Below the pieces are notes generated by a model. It ran no database searches, had not been told where the DNA came from, and saw only the letters and a list, made by a program, of their open reading frames with translations. From UBA3102 sp964413055 (GTDB lineage: Bacteria; Bacillota; Desulfotomaculia; Desulfotomaculales; Pelotomaculaceae), in the NCBI GenBank assembly GCA_964413055.1, contig CAYPRB010000013.1, positions 1-28,556 of the forward strand: a DNA stretch of 28,556 nt, read 5' to 3'. Shown one piece after another: positions 14,110-21,851 of this stretch. A program made the position numbers and the translations under genes. Each line of letters starts with the position of its first letter. The stretch's first letter is position 1.

Positions 14110-14993
14110 TGGATATTTTAGCTTATGCTTTTATGCAAAAAGCACTTTTGGCGGGAATACTGGTCGGTATACTCTGTTCTTTCGTAGCTTTTTTCGTGGT
14201 CTTGAAACGACTGGCTTTTGCCGGAGTGGGCATTTCCCACTCGGCTTTCGGGGGCGTGGCCATCGGGCTTTTTTTCGGTTTCAACCCGATCCTGACCGGC
14301 GGCCTTTTTGCCACTCTGATTGCCTTGGCCATTGGTTTTGTCAGCAGGCACGGCGATATCCAGGAAGACACTTCTATTGGAATATTTTTCGCCACCGCCA
14401 TGGCCCTGGGCATTACCGTGGTTAGCTTGATCAAAGGCTGTTACGTGGACCTGTTCAGTTACCTGTTCGGCAACATCCTGGCGGTAACCGTCCGGGATCT
14501 CTGGATCCTGGCGGGTGCCGCCAGTATTATCGTGTTCTTTTTGAGTGTTTTCTTTAAAGAATTATTCTTCATGTGTTTCGACGAAGAGTTGGCCGCAGCC
14601 AACGGCATTCCCGTCAATCTTCTGTATTATTTGCTGCTTGCCTGTATCGCGGGTACCGTTGTGATCACCGTAAAAGTGGTGGGAATAATCCTGGCCTCCG
14701 CCCTGCTGGTCATCCCGGCGGCAACGGCATATGAACTAACCGGCAATTTTCGCCGGATGCTGGTTATTTCTATTTCTATGGGCATTATTTCTACTGTAGG
14801 AGGACTGGGATTATCATATTATTTTAATTTAGCTTCCGGTTCCACCATCGTCCTGCTGGCCGGCCTGTTTTTCCTGGCGGCCCTGGTCTTTTCCCCGCGA
14901 AGAAAGGCCTGGCACCGGGCAGCGGCGCTGCTCCCTGAATCAAAACCGGAAAATGCGCCTGAATACGCAGAACAATTAAGAACGGGCTCTTAA
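14109..14993 (+). CDS. znuB: zinc ABC transporter permease ZnuB
   Basis: 294 aa, an ABC-3 family permease with about eight hydrophobic segments. ATG 14109 follows GGGGAGGG by 8 nt; the frame is open upstream to TTG 14091, which has no ribosome site. Recognisable blocks are FFVVLKRLAFAGVGISHSAFGGVAIGL and DTSIGIFFATAMALGI, then the EELAAANGIP coupling region, and KVVGIILASALLVIPAATA. It ends 8 bp before the convergent feoB permease stop, without a visible terminator between them. Confidence 0.95.
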   Translation: MDILAYAFMQKALLAGILVGILCSFVAFFVVLKRLAFAGVGISHSAFGGVAIGLFFGFNPILTGGLFATLIALAIGFVSRHGDIQEDTSIGIFFATAMALGITVVSLIKGCYVDLFSYLFGNILAVTVRDLWILAGAASIIVFFLSVFFKELFFMCFDEELAAANGIPVNLLYYLLLACIAGTVVITVKVVGIILASALLVIPAATAYELTGNFRRMLVISISMGIISTVGGLGLSYYFNLASGSTIVLLAGLFFLAALVFSPRRKAWHRAAALLPESKPENAPEYAEQLRTGS

Positions 14994-15001
14994 GCACCTA
15001 T

Positions 15002-16402
15002 TTATACCAGGCCCAATCCCCGTACCAGGTAATTGACCGTCATGCATAACCCGATGCCGACTACCGTCGGAATCAGCGCGGCGGCCATAGTCCAACGCCA
15101 GCTGTTCTGTTCCTTGCGGATCGTATAGAGGGTTGTGCCGCAGGGCCAGTGACAAAGGAAGAACAGCATGGTACAAAGGGCGGTCAGCCAGGTCCACCCG
15201 TGCCCTTCCACCAGGAGGTGCCGGAGATCTGCCAGGCTGTTCAACTCCATCAGCGCCCCGCCGGAAACATAGCTCATAATCAGGACGGGCAAAACAATTT
15301 CATTAGCCGGCAACCCCAGAATGAATGCCAACAAGATAAAGCCGTCCAGTCCCATATGCCAGGCCAGGGGATCCAGCCAGCCGGCTATAAGGGTAAGCAT
15401 ACTGGCATCGCCAACGGTAATATTGGCCAGCACCCAGATAATTCCCCCGGCGGGAGCCGCGATGATCATGGCCCGGGCCAGCACAAATATGGTGCGGTCC
15501 AGTACCGAGCGCACGATCACCCGGCCCACCTGGGGCTTTCTGTAGGGCGGCAGCTCCAGGGTAAACGACGAAGGGATTCCCTTTAACAGCGTTTGCGATA
15601 AAAGCCAGGAAACCAGCAGCGTAAGCACAATGCCCAGAACCACCAGGCCGCTCACGGCCAGGGTGGTCGCCAGACTGCTGAGCGAGGCCGCTACCGCGCC
15701 ACCGGTAAAAATAGCCGCCAGGGCAATCAAGGCGGGAAACCGGCCGTTACAGGGCACAAAAACATTAGTTAAGGTAGCCACCAGCCTTTCCCGGTGGGAA
15801 TCGATAATGCGGCAGGCAATGATGCCGGCGGCATTACAGCCGAAACCCATACTCATGGTCAGCGCCTGTTTACCGTGGGCGCCGGCTTTTTTAAATAAAC
15901 CGTCCAGGTTAAAAGCTACCCGGGGCAGGTAACCCGCATCTTCCAGTAAAGTAAACAGCGGAAAAAAGATGGCCATTGGCGGAAGCATCACCGACACCAC
16001 CCAGGCCACCCCCCGGTACACGCCCAGCACTAAAAAGCCGTGCAGCCAATCCGGGGCATTGAACGCCACGAACAGTGCGGTTAACCGGGCTTCGACCCAA
16101 AACAGACCTTCCGCCAGTAAATCCGAAGGATAATTGGCCCCGGTAATGGTGATCCAAAACACGACGGCCAGCAAACCAAACATGATGGGAAAGCCCCAAA
16201 CCGGCGAGGTTAAAATATTGTCAATCTTACGGTCCCAGTCGATGCGCCCGCCGGTTTCACGAATTACGCTCCCGGCGGCAATTTGCTCCGCGGTATGGTA
16301 AATACTCTGCACAATATGCTCCCGAAACGCATCCTGCCGGCCGCCGGCAAGCTTTCTTGCCTCTTCTACCAGCGGTTCCAGCGGGGTGCGGCAGTTCCTC
16401 AT
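15002..16402 (-). CDS. feoB: FeoB membrane permease domain (split FeoB, C-terminal part)
   Basis: 466 aa. This is the transport half of the ferrous-iron transporter, encoded as a separate gene. The N-terminal about 75 residues are cytoplasmic, matching the post-GTPase helical spacer of FeoB. About eight or more membrane segments follow, with two Gate repeats containing the conserved Cys motifs GFGCNAAGIIACRIID and FVPCNGRFPALIAL. These differ from the GCNVPAI and CxxRLP forms of E. coli-type FeoB (memory) and suggest a distinct subgroup. ATG 16402 overlaps the stop of the GTPase gene by ATGA, so the two products are made together, presumably as one complex. It could be read as a frameshifted single gene, but the clean 4-nt overlap argues for a true split. 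Confidence 0.88.
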   Translation of the reverse strand: MRNCRTPLEPLVEEARKLAGGRQDAFREHIVQSIYHTAEQIAAGSVIRETGGRIDWDRKIDNILTSPVWGFPIMFGLLAVVFWITITGANYPSDLLAEGLFWVEARLTALFVAFNAPDWLHGFLVLGVYRGVAWVVSVMLPPMAIFFPLFTLLEDAGYLPRVAFNLDGLFKKAGAHGKQALTMSMGFGCNAAGIIACRIIDSHRERLVATLTNVFVPCNGRFPALIALAAIFTGGAVAASLSSLATTLAVSGLVVLGIVLTLLVSWLLSQTLLKGIPSSFTLELPPYRKPQVGRVIVRSVLDRTIFVLARAMIIAAPAGGIIWVLANITVGDASMLTLIAGWLDPLAWHMGLDGFILLAFILGLPANEIVLPVLIMSYVSGGALMELNSLADLRHLLVEGHGWTWLTALCTMLFFLCHWPCGTTLYTIRKEQNSWRWTMAAALIPTVVGIGLCMTVNYLVRGLGLV

Positions 16403-17175
16403 GCCAGCACCTCCCTGACCGCCACGATTTTTCCCTTGTCCCGGTCGCCCGCTAAAAACTCAACCATATTAATATCTCCTTCCAACAAGCGTAAAGCCAC
16501 CCAGCGGGTATTCAATTCACCGTCCCAAACTCCCTTCAGCTTCGCCTCCAGCAAGGATACGGCGGTTTCTATTTCCGCCGGGTATTGTACCCGTTTCGGC
16601 TCAGGCTTCAACTTTCCGTGCACCACCCGGGCAACTACATCCAGCAACCGGTTTAGACCCTCCCCGCTGCGCGCCGCTGTGGCAACCACGGGCAAGCCCA
16701 GGGCGGTACTCAACTTGTGCGCATCAATGTTAATATTTTTACGCCGGGCCTCGTCAATCAAATTAACGCAAACAACCACCCTTTCCGTAATTTCCATAAC
16801 CTGCAGCACCAGGCTCAAGTTACGTTCCAGACAGGTCGCATCCACGACCACAATCACCGCATCCGGCCTGGCGAAACAGATAAAGTCCCGGGCCACCTGT
16901 TCTTCTACGGAAACGGCAAGCAATGAATAAGCGCCGGGAAGGTCAACCAGACTATACCTGCACCCGTCGTGGGAAAAACTCCCCCGGGCCTGCAGCACCG
17001 TCTTACCCGGCCAGTTTCCGGTATGCTGGCGCAAACCGGTCAAAGCGTTAAAGAGGGTACTTTTTCCGGTATTGGGATTGCCCGCCAGGGCAATTACTGG
17101 TTGATTGCCGGCCGTCGGAAAATTAAACTGCTCCCGATTAACTGATATTCCGGTCGACTGGCTGGTCAGCCCCAT
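16399..17175 (-). CDS. feoB: FeoB GTPase domain (split FeoB, N-terminal part)
   Basis: 258 aa from ATG 17175, which has GGGGTGA 8 nt upstream; the ATG at 17196 has none. It contains the FeoB G-protein domain: G1 GNPNTGKS (residues 32-39), switch region GNWPGKTV, G3 DLPGAYSL, G4 NLID and G5-like ATAARSG. A helical GDI-type domain runs to the C-terminus. In whole FeoB these sequences precede the permease in the same chain. No hydrophobic segment is present, so it must act at the cytoplasmic face with the permease protein. It follows feoA by 24 bp. Confidence 0.93.
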   Translation of the reverse strand: MGLTSQSTGISVNREQFNFPTAGNQPVIALAGNPNTGKSTLFNALTGLRQHTGNWPGKTVLQARGSFSHDGCRYSLVDLPGAYSLLAVSVEEQVARDFICFARPDAVIVVVDATCLERNLSLVLQVMEITERVVVCVNLIDEARRKNINIDAHKLSTALGLPVVATAARSGEGLNRLLDVVARVVHGKLKPEPKRVQYPAEIETAVSLLEAKLKGVWDGELNTRWVALRLLEGDINMVEFLAGDRDKGKIVAVREVLA

Positions 17176-17199
17176 AAGATAAATCACCCCAAGCATATA

Positions 17200-17439
17200 T
17201 TATAAAATTTTGTTTACCAGCACTTGACTGGACTCCTCTTGACGCAGGGCAATTACCGCGCCCCTGATATTGTAAGCAACCGGATCGCCCAGGGGACTGC
17301 GGCGCACCACTTCCACCCGCGTACCGGGAACCAGGCCTAAATCTAAAAGCCTCTTACTGCCGGATCCGCCCGTATTAATCCGGGTCACCAGGACATGTTC
17401 CCCCGCAAGCACGGTATTTAAGGTTGTGCTGCCGGACAT
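17200..17439 (-). CDS. feoA: ferrous iron transport protein FeoA
   Basis: 79 aa, a small cytoplasmic SH3-like protein that assists FeoB. Family features: early TTLNTVLAGEHVLVTRI, the SKRLLDLGLVPGTRVEVVRRSPLGDPVAYNIRG core, and IALRQEESSQVLV. ATG 17439 has AAGGAGG about 8 nt upstream. First gene of the operon; an inverted repeat resembling a DtxR-family site lies 35-50 bp upstream. Confidence 0.95.
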   Translation of the reverse strand: MSGSTTLNTVLAGEHVLVTRINTGGSGSKRLLDLGLVPGTRVEVVRRSPLGDPVAYNIRGAVIALRQEESSQVLVNKIL

Positions 17440-17473
17440 AAAAGTGCCTCCTTTCTTAGAATTAATTAAGATT

Positions 17474-17489
17474 GTTAACGGTGTCTAAC
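17474..17489. promoter_or_regulatory. candidate DtxR-family operator upstream of feoA
   Basis: GTTAACGGTGTCTAAC, read on the plus strand, has GTTA/TAAC ends. On the minus strand it falls just downstream of TTGTCA (17500-17495), a possible -35 for feoA, so a bound protein would block the promoter. The right half TCTAAC is shared with the site before the neighbouring regulator gene at 18169-18185. Confidence 0.4.
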
Positions 17490-17612
17490 TGCTGACAATT
17501 AAATAATATGTAGCTTTAACTTCAGGTGTTCCGCAGGAGGCTTGGTAAAAAAGAGCAAATTAGCTTGCGGTGACCTGTGGACTTGCGTTAGCGGCGATTT
17601 TGAACCCTTGTT

Positions 17613-17649
17613 AAAATCAAAAAGGATGCGGCTGTTGCAGCCCATCCTT
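17613..17649 (-). terminator. intrinsic terminator after the DtxR-family regulator
   Basis: Minus-strand AAGGATG + GGCTG pairs with CAGCC + CATCCTT (17649-17622) and runs into TTTGATTTT. It starts within a base of the regulator stop codon and separates it from feoA. Confidence 0.85.
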
Positions 17650-18099
17650 TTATTCACCATAACCGTTTTTCAAACCCAGACCTTTTTCTTTCCGGTGCCG
17701 GCAATGTTCCAGAAAACTTTGCCGGCACCGGTGGTTGTTGTCCAAAAAATCCAGCAGGTTTTCAATGGCCCTGATGGTGGGAAGAGTCAGGTAATGCTCC
17801 ATGGCCTCCGCCTCTTTTACCACATCACAACCGGAGTTGATGGCCTTTAAAAACCCCTGCAGAATCCGGTTCCGGTCCACCAGAAACCGCCCCAACCGGC
17901 GTCCTTTTTCGGTCAGCACCAAATCCCGGTATTTCTTGTAAATCAAATATTCTTTTTCGTGCAATTTACGGATGGCATTATTAACCGACGGCAGGGTGAC
18001 ATTCAGACATTCCGCAACATCACTGACCCGCACCACCTTGTTTTGCAGCGAAAAACGATAAATCTCTTCCAGGTAATCTTCCAGGCTCGGCGACAGCAC
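17650..18099 (-). CDS. DtxR/MntR-family metal-dependent transcriptional regulator
   Basis: 149 aa from GTG 18099 (MLSPSLEDYLEEIYRF), the family's normal N-terminus, with GGGGG 7 nt upstream. A TTG nine codons earlier is unlikely. The N-terminal winged helix (VVRVSDVAECLNVTLPSVNNAIRKL) is followed by the dimerisation domain with metal-site residues, including the Cys and Glu/His of SGCDVVKEAEAMEHYLT. There is no C-terminal SH3 domain, as in MntR and short IdeR relatives. The neighbouring feoAB operon suggests it senses iron, though manganese cannot be excluded. A CCCC-AAAAA-GGGG hairpin covers its ribosome site, and an inverted repeat lies upstream. Confidence 0.88.
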   Translation of the reverse strand: MLSPSLEDYLEEIYRFSLQNKVVRVSDVAECLNVTLPSVNNAIRKLHEKEYLIYKKYRDLVLTEKGRRLGRFLVDRNRILQGFLKAINSGCDVVKEAEAMEHYLTLPTIRAIENLLDFLDNNHRCRQSFLEHCRHRKEKGLGLKNGYGE

Positions 18100-18168
18100 T
18101 TCGGCACCCCCTTTTTGGGGTAGCAATAATTAAATATCTGGTATATTTATATTGTATGTGCCCGGCCG

Positions 18169-18185
18169 GTTTAGTTTCATCTAAC
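18169..18185. promoter_or_regulatory. candidate DtxR-family operator upstream of the regulator gene
   Basis: GTTTAGTTTCATCTAAC contains TTAG-6-CTAA, an inverted repeat of the general DtxR/MntR type. It lies 70-86 bp before the regulator start, consistent with autoregulation, and shares TCTAAC with the site before feoA. An AU-only hairpin (CATTTAAT/ATTAAATG, 18185-18217) directly adjoins it at the proA stop and may be a weak terminator. Confidence 0.4.
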
Positions 18186-18210
18186 ATTTAATAATTTTTT
18201 TAAAAATAAA

Positions 18211-19488
18211 TTAAATGGTTCGGTGGGTAAACTTTTTAATCCGGTTGGCATAATCTTCCACAATTTGCCCGCTGCCGGCCAACTTATATTTGTAGATTAG
18301 AAGTCCCTCCAGGCCGACCGGCCCCCGGGCGTGAATCTTATTAGTGCTGATGCCGACTTCCGCCCCGAGGCCGTAACGGAAGCCGTCGCTGAAACGCGTG
18401 GAACAATTCCAGAACACGTTCCCGGAATCAACCAGACTCATAAATTTTTTCGCGGCCTCTTGATCTTTGGTGATAATCGTATCGGTATGCCCGGAACCGT
18501 AAGTATTGATGTGTTCGATCGCTACGTCCAGATTTTGCACCACTTTAACGGAGATTTTATAATCCAGGTATTCCGTACCCCAATCACCATCCGACGCCGG
18601 AGCCGCCCCGATAATCTTCCGGGTTGTTTCACACCCCAAAATCTCGACCTGTTTTTGCTTAAACGCCTCACTAATCAACGGCAGGAAAGTCCCGGCGATT
18701 TCCCGGTCCACCAGCAGGGTTTCCGCGGCGTTACATGCCGCCACGTATTGGATCTTGGAATCAACCGCCACCTTAACCGCCATTTCCAGTCCGGCGTCCC
18801 GGTGCACGTAGCAGTGACAAATCCCGTCCGCATGTCCAAGCACGGGAATCCTGGAGTTGTCCATGATATACCGGACAAAATCATTAGAACCCCGGGGAAT
18901 GATCAGGTCAATAAAATCGTCCAGCTTAAGCATCTCATTGACATCGGTCCGGGTTTCCAGGAGCTGCAGCCATCCGGAAGGAATACCCGCTTCCTCCGTG
19001 GCGGCGCTAATAATTTCCGCCAGGATTTTATTGGTTTCCCTTGCCTCGCTGCCGCCTTTTAACAGCACGCTGTTACCGCTTTTTAAAGCCAGGGTGGAAA
19101 TCTGCACCAGCGCGTCCGGCCGCGATTCAAAAATCACGCCGACCACACCAATCGGGCAGCTCACTTTATAAAGTTCCAGCCCCCGGTCCATTTCAGTGGC
19201 GGCAAGGGTCTGTCCGACGGGATCGGGCAGTTCAATCAGGCTGTGGATACCTTCAATGACGTCATCAATTTTAGCCGCATCAAATTTCAATCGTTTTAAA
19301 AGCGGCAAGGCCAGTTTTTCTTTGGCACTTCTTTCCAGGTCGACTTCATTGGCGGCAACAATCCGGTCCTTTTTATTTTCCAGGCTGTCTGCTATCTGGT
19401 GTAAAGCCCGGTCTTTCAGCCCGGCCTCCGCCGCGGCAAGCCTGATCGAAGCTTTTTGGGCACTGACGGCAATATTTTTTATTCTCAT
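18211..19488 (-). CDS. proA: gamma-glutamyl phosphate reductase ProA
   Basis: 425 aa from ATG 19488 with AGGAGG 9 nt upstream. It catalyses the NADPH-dependent reduction of gamma-glutamyl phosphate to glutamate semialdehyde in proline synthesis. It has the aldehyde-dehydrogenase fold: CPIGVVGVIFESRPDALVQI, LLKGGSEARETN, the catalytic Cys in QYVAACNAAETLLVD, and the C-terminal FWNCSTRFSDGFRYGLGAEVGISTNKIHARGPVGLEGL. The active-site stretch with AACNA resembles the ProA half of eukaryotic P5C synthase more than the SVCNA form common in bacteria (from memory). proB is not beside it, so glutamate 5-kinase is encoded elsewhere. It follows glnS by 77 bp on the same strand. Confidence 0.95.
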   Translation of the reverse strand: MRIKNIAVSAQKASIRLAAAEAGLKDRALHQIADSLENKKDRIVAANEVDLERSAKEKLALPLLKRLKFDAAKIDDVIEGIHSLIELPDPVGQTLAATEMDRGLELYKVSCPIGVVGVIFESRPDALVQISTLALKSGNSVLLKGGSEARETNKILAEIISAATEEAGIPSGWLQLLETRTDVNEMLKLDDFIDLIIPRGSNDFVRYIMDNSRIPVLGHADGICHCYVHRDAGLEMAVKVAVDSKIQYVAACNAAETLLVDREIAGTFLPLISEAFKQKQVEILGCETTRKIIGAAPASDGDWGTEYLDYKISVKVVQNLDVAIEHINTYGSGHTDTIITKDQEAAKKFMSLVDSGNVFWNCSTRFSDGFRYGLGAEVGISTNKIHARGPVGLEGLLIYKYKLAGSGQIVEDYANRIKKFTHRTI

Positions 19489-19565
19489 CGCTGCATTCCT
19501 CCTAATCAATTACTTATTATGCAAGCTGCCGGGGAACCTCCTGGCAAACCGGTCCGGCGGCAGTA

Positions 19566-21299
19566 CTACCCGGCATCATTCTGCTCCCGGGCTTTTTGTA
19601 TCCTGGCCCAGGAATCCTTCAAAGTCACGACCCGGTTAAATACCGGAAGCCTGTCTGACGAATCAGGGTCAACGCAAAAATAGCCCTGTCTTAAAAACTG
19701 GTAGTTACTTCCAGGAGTCGTGCCGGCCAGACCGGGTTCAACCAGGCACGAAGTTAACCTCTCCAGGGAATTAGGGTTAAGCGCAGATTTAAAATCTTCC
19801 CCGTCTGCGACATCATCCGGGTTTTTTTTCAGGAACAGGCAGTCGTAGAGGCGCACTTCGGCCTTTACGGCATGTCCGGCGGAAACCCAATGCAGGGTCC
19901 CCTTTACTTTGCGCTTGCTCGCGGGCAAACCGCTGCGCGTTTCCGGGTCGTAGGTGCAGTGCACCTCAACCACCGCACCGGTTCGGGGGTCCTTAACCAC
20001 CCGCTCGCACTTGATGATGTAAGCGTGTTTCAGCCGCACCTCGCGCCCGGGGGCCAGACGGAAATATTTTTTCGGCGGGTTTTCGTGGAAATCCTCCTGT
20101 TCAATATACAACTCCCGGGAAAAAGGAATTTGTCGCACCCCCTTACCGGGGTCTTCCGGATTAATCCCGGCCTCGAGCATTTCCACCCGGTCCTCCGGAT
20201 AGTTGTCAATAACCAGCTTTAACGGGCGCAACACGGCCATGGCGCGCGGGGCGCTCCGGTTCAATTCCTCGCGGATACAATGTTCCAGGTACTCGATATC
20301 GACAATACTGTATGCTTTGGCTACCCCGATACGGTCACAAAAATCCCGGATGGCCCCCGGTGTATACCCGCGCCTGCGCAAACCCGACAAGGTGGGCATC
20401 CTCGGGTCGTCCCACCCGTTGACATACCCCTGCTCGACCAGTTCCCGGAGCTTGCGTTTGCTCATCACGGTATAACTGAGATTGAGCCGGGCAAACTCAA
20501 TCTGCCGGGGAGGACATTCCAAGCCCAACGCCTCCAGGAACCATTCATATAACGGGCGGTGGTCTTCGAATTCCAGCGTGCAAATGGAATGGGTGATTTT
20601 TTCTATAGCGTCGGAAAGAGGATGGGCAAAATCATACATCGGGTAAACACACCACTTGTCCCCCGTCCGGTGGTGCGTCGCCTTCTGGATCCGGTACAGG
20701 ACCGGATCCCGCAGGTTTAAATTGGGCGAGGCCATATCAATTTTAGCCCGCAGCACCCGGGAACCATCCGCAAACGCGCCATTTTTCATCCGCTCGAACA
20801 AGTCCAGGTTCTCCGCTACCGAACGGTTCCGGTACGGGCTGTCGGTTCCGGGCCTGGTTAAAGTACCCCGGTATTCCCTGATTTCCCGCGGACTGAGGTC
20901 ACAAACGTAGGCCTTGCCGGCTTTAATTAACTGCACGGCAAACCCGTATAACTGCTCAAAATAGTCCGAAGCGTAAAACAACCGGTCACTCCAGTCAAAC
21001 CCCAGCCACTTGACATCCTTTTTGATTGATTCGATGTAATGTATTTCTTCCTTAATGGGATTGGTATCGTCAAAGCGAAAATTACAAAGCCCCCCGTTGT
21101 CGGCGGCAATACCAAAATTAAGACAAATCGATTTTGCGTGCCCGATATGCAAATAACCGTTCGGTTCCGGAGGAAACCGGGTATGCACCCGGCCGCCGTA
21201 CTTGTTGTTCTTTAAATCTTCCGTAATAATATTTTGAATAAAATTAGAGGCATAATTTACTGATGAAACTTTACTGCCGGGTTTAAGGTTGTGTGCCAT
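19566..21299 (-). CDS. glnS: glutaminyl-tRNA synthetase
   Basis: 577 aa. ATG 21299 has AGGAGG 9 nt upstream. It is a class Ib synthetase that charges tRNA-Gln directly. Visible are HFPPEPNGYLHIGHAKS-type HIGH region (here RFPPEPNGYLHIGHAKS), the FRFDDTNP block, YPMYDFAHPLSDAIE, the tRNA-binding LEFEDHRPLYEWFLEAL, and the KMSKS-equivalent VMSKRKL. The C-terminal beta-barrel anticodon domain ends GYFCVDPDS...FNRVVTLKDSW. Many Firmicutes lack GlnRS and use GatCAB amidation instead, so its presence is notable. Expressed from its own extended -10 promoter; no T-box leader is seen. Confidence 0.96.
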   Translation of the reverse strand: MAHNLKPGSKVSSVNYASNFIQNIITEDLKNNKYGGRVHTRFPPEPNGYLHIGHAKSICLNFGIAADNGGLCNFRFDDTNPIKEEIHYIESIKKDVKWLGFDWSDRLFYASDYFEQLYGFAVQLIKAGKAYVCDLSPREIREYRGTLTRPGTDSPYRNRSVAENLDLFERMKNGAFADGSRVLRAKIDMASPNLNLRDPVLYRIQKATHHRTGDKWCVYPMYDFAHPLSDAIEKITHSICTLEFEDHRPLYEWFLEALGLECPPRQIEFARLNLSYTVMSKRKLRELVEQGYVNGWDDPRMPTLSGLRRRGYTPGAIRDFCDRIGVAKAYSIVDIEYLEHCIREELNRSAPRAMAVLRPLKLVIDNYPEDRVEMLEAGINPEDPGKGVRQIPFSRELYIEQEDFHENPPKKYFRLAPGREVRLKHAYIIKCERVVKDPRTGAVVEVHCTYDPETRSGLPASKRKVKGTLHWVSAGHAVKAEVRLYDCLFLKKNPDDVADGEDFKSALNPNSLERLTSCLVEPGLAGTTPGSNYQFLRQGYFCVDPDSSDRLPVFNRVVTLKDSWARIQKAREQNDAG

Positions 21300-21394
21300 G
21301 ACCTTACTCCTCCTCAATCAACTCTTCCCTTGTCTTCCCAAATATCACGGCGCTATTAATGCCTGTTTCTTTGCTGGTTTTATCTTAACTTAAA

Positions 21395-21403
21395 ATTATA
21401 GCA
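21395..21403 (-). promoter_or_regulatory. extended -10 promoter of glnS
   Basis: Minus-strand TGCTATAAT (21403-21395), a TGn extension plus perfect TATAAT. The -35 region is weak (GTGAAA), as is usual for extended -10 promoters. The leader would be about 90 nt. Confidence 0.6.
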
Positions 21404-21431
21404 TATTTTTCCCGGCTTTTCACCTTATCTT

Positions 21432-21776
21432 TTATTCCGGCAGGCATACCGCCTGGCCGACCTGAAGATTAAGCGGGTCCAATTCCGGATTCAGTTCCAA
21501 TAACTTTTCCACCGTGGTTCCCGAAGCACGCGCAATACTGTACAGGGTGTCCCCCGGCGCCACTTCCCAAAATACATTTGAAGGGCAAACCGGTTCCGGA
21601 GGCAGGCATATTTGTTGGCCAATCTGAAGGTTATCCGGGTCAATGCCGCTGTTAAGCCGGATTAAACGGTCCAGCGTGGTACCCGTCAAAAGCGCTATTT
21701 GGTACAGGGTGTCCCCCGCCTGCACTACCCAGTAACGACCGGAGGGACATGGCGCCTGACCTGCATTTGTCGTCAA
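21432..21776 (-). CDS. protein with two LysM domains
   Basis: 114 aa from TTG 21776, with GAGGTGG 5 nt upstream. A GTG at 21785 lies on that ribosome site. Two LysM repeats of about 45 residues each (YWVVQAGDTLYQIALLTGTT... and FWEVAPGDTLYSIARASGTT...), each preceded by a Cys-Pro-Ser and closed by a (I/V)CLP. LysM binds peptidoglycan or chitin-type glycans. There is no signal peptide or catalytic domain, so it may reach the wall or spore coat by another route, as some LysM coat proteins do, or act after lysis of the mother cell. It lies between asnS and glnS on the same strand. Confidence 0.88.
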   Translation of the reverse strand: MTTNAGQAPCPSGRYWVVQAGDTLYQIALLTGTTLDRLIRLNSGIDPDNLQIGQQICLPPEPVCPSNVFWEVAPGDTLYSIARASGTTVEKLLELNPELDPLNLQVGQAVCLPE

Positions 21777-21851
21777 AGCAACCACCTCATTTAAAATTTA
21801 CCTTAGACCATAATATGTTTTTGACGGGTCAAGGTTACTTCCGTTACGCAT

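Noticed and set aside
17542..17850. Plus-strand ORF of 102 aa with a good-looking AGGAGG upstream
   Set aside because: It runs through the terminator and the coding region of the DtxR-family gene on the other strand, and its composition is not that of a known protein.
21300..21431. T-box leader before glnS
   Set aside because: The leader is only about 90 nt and lacks the T-box consensus and an antiterminator/terminator pair.
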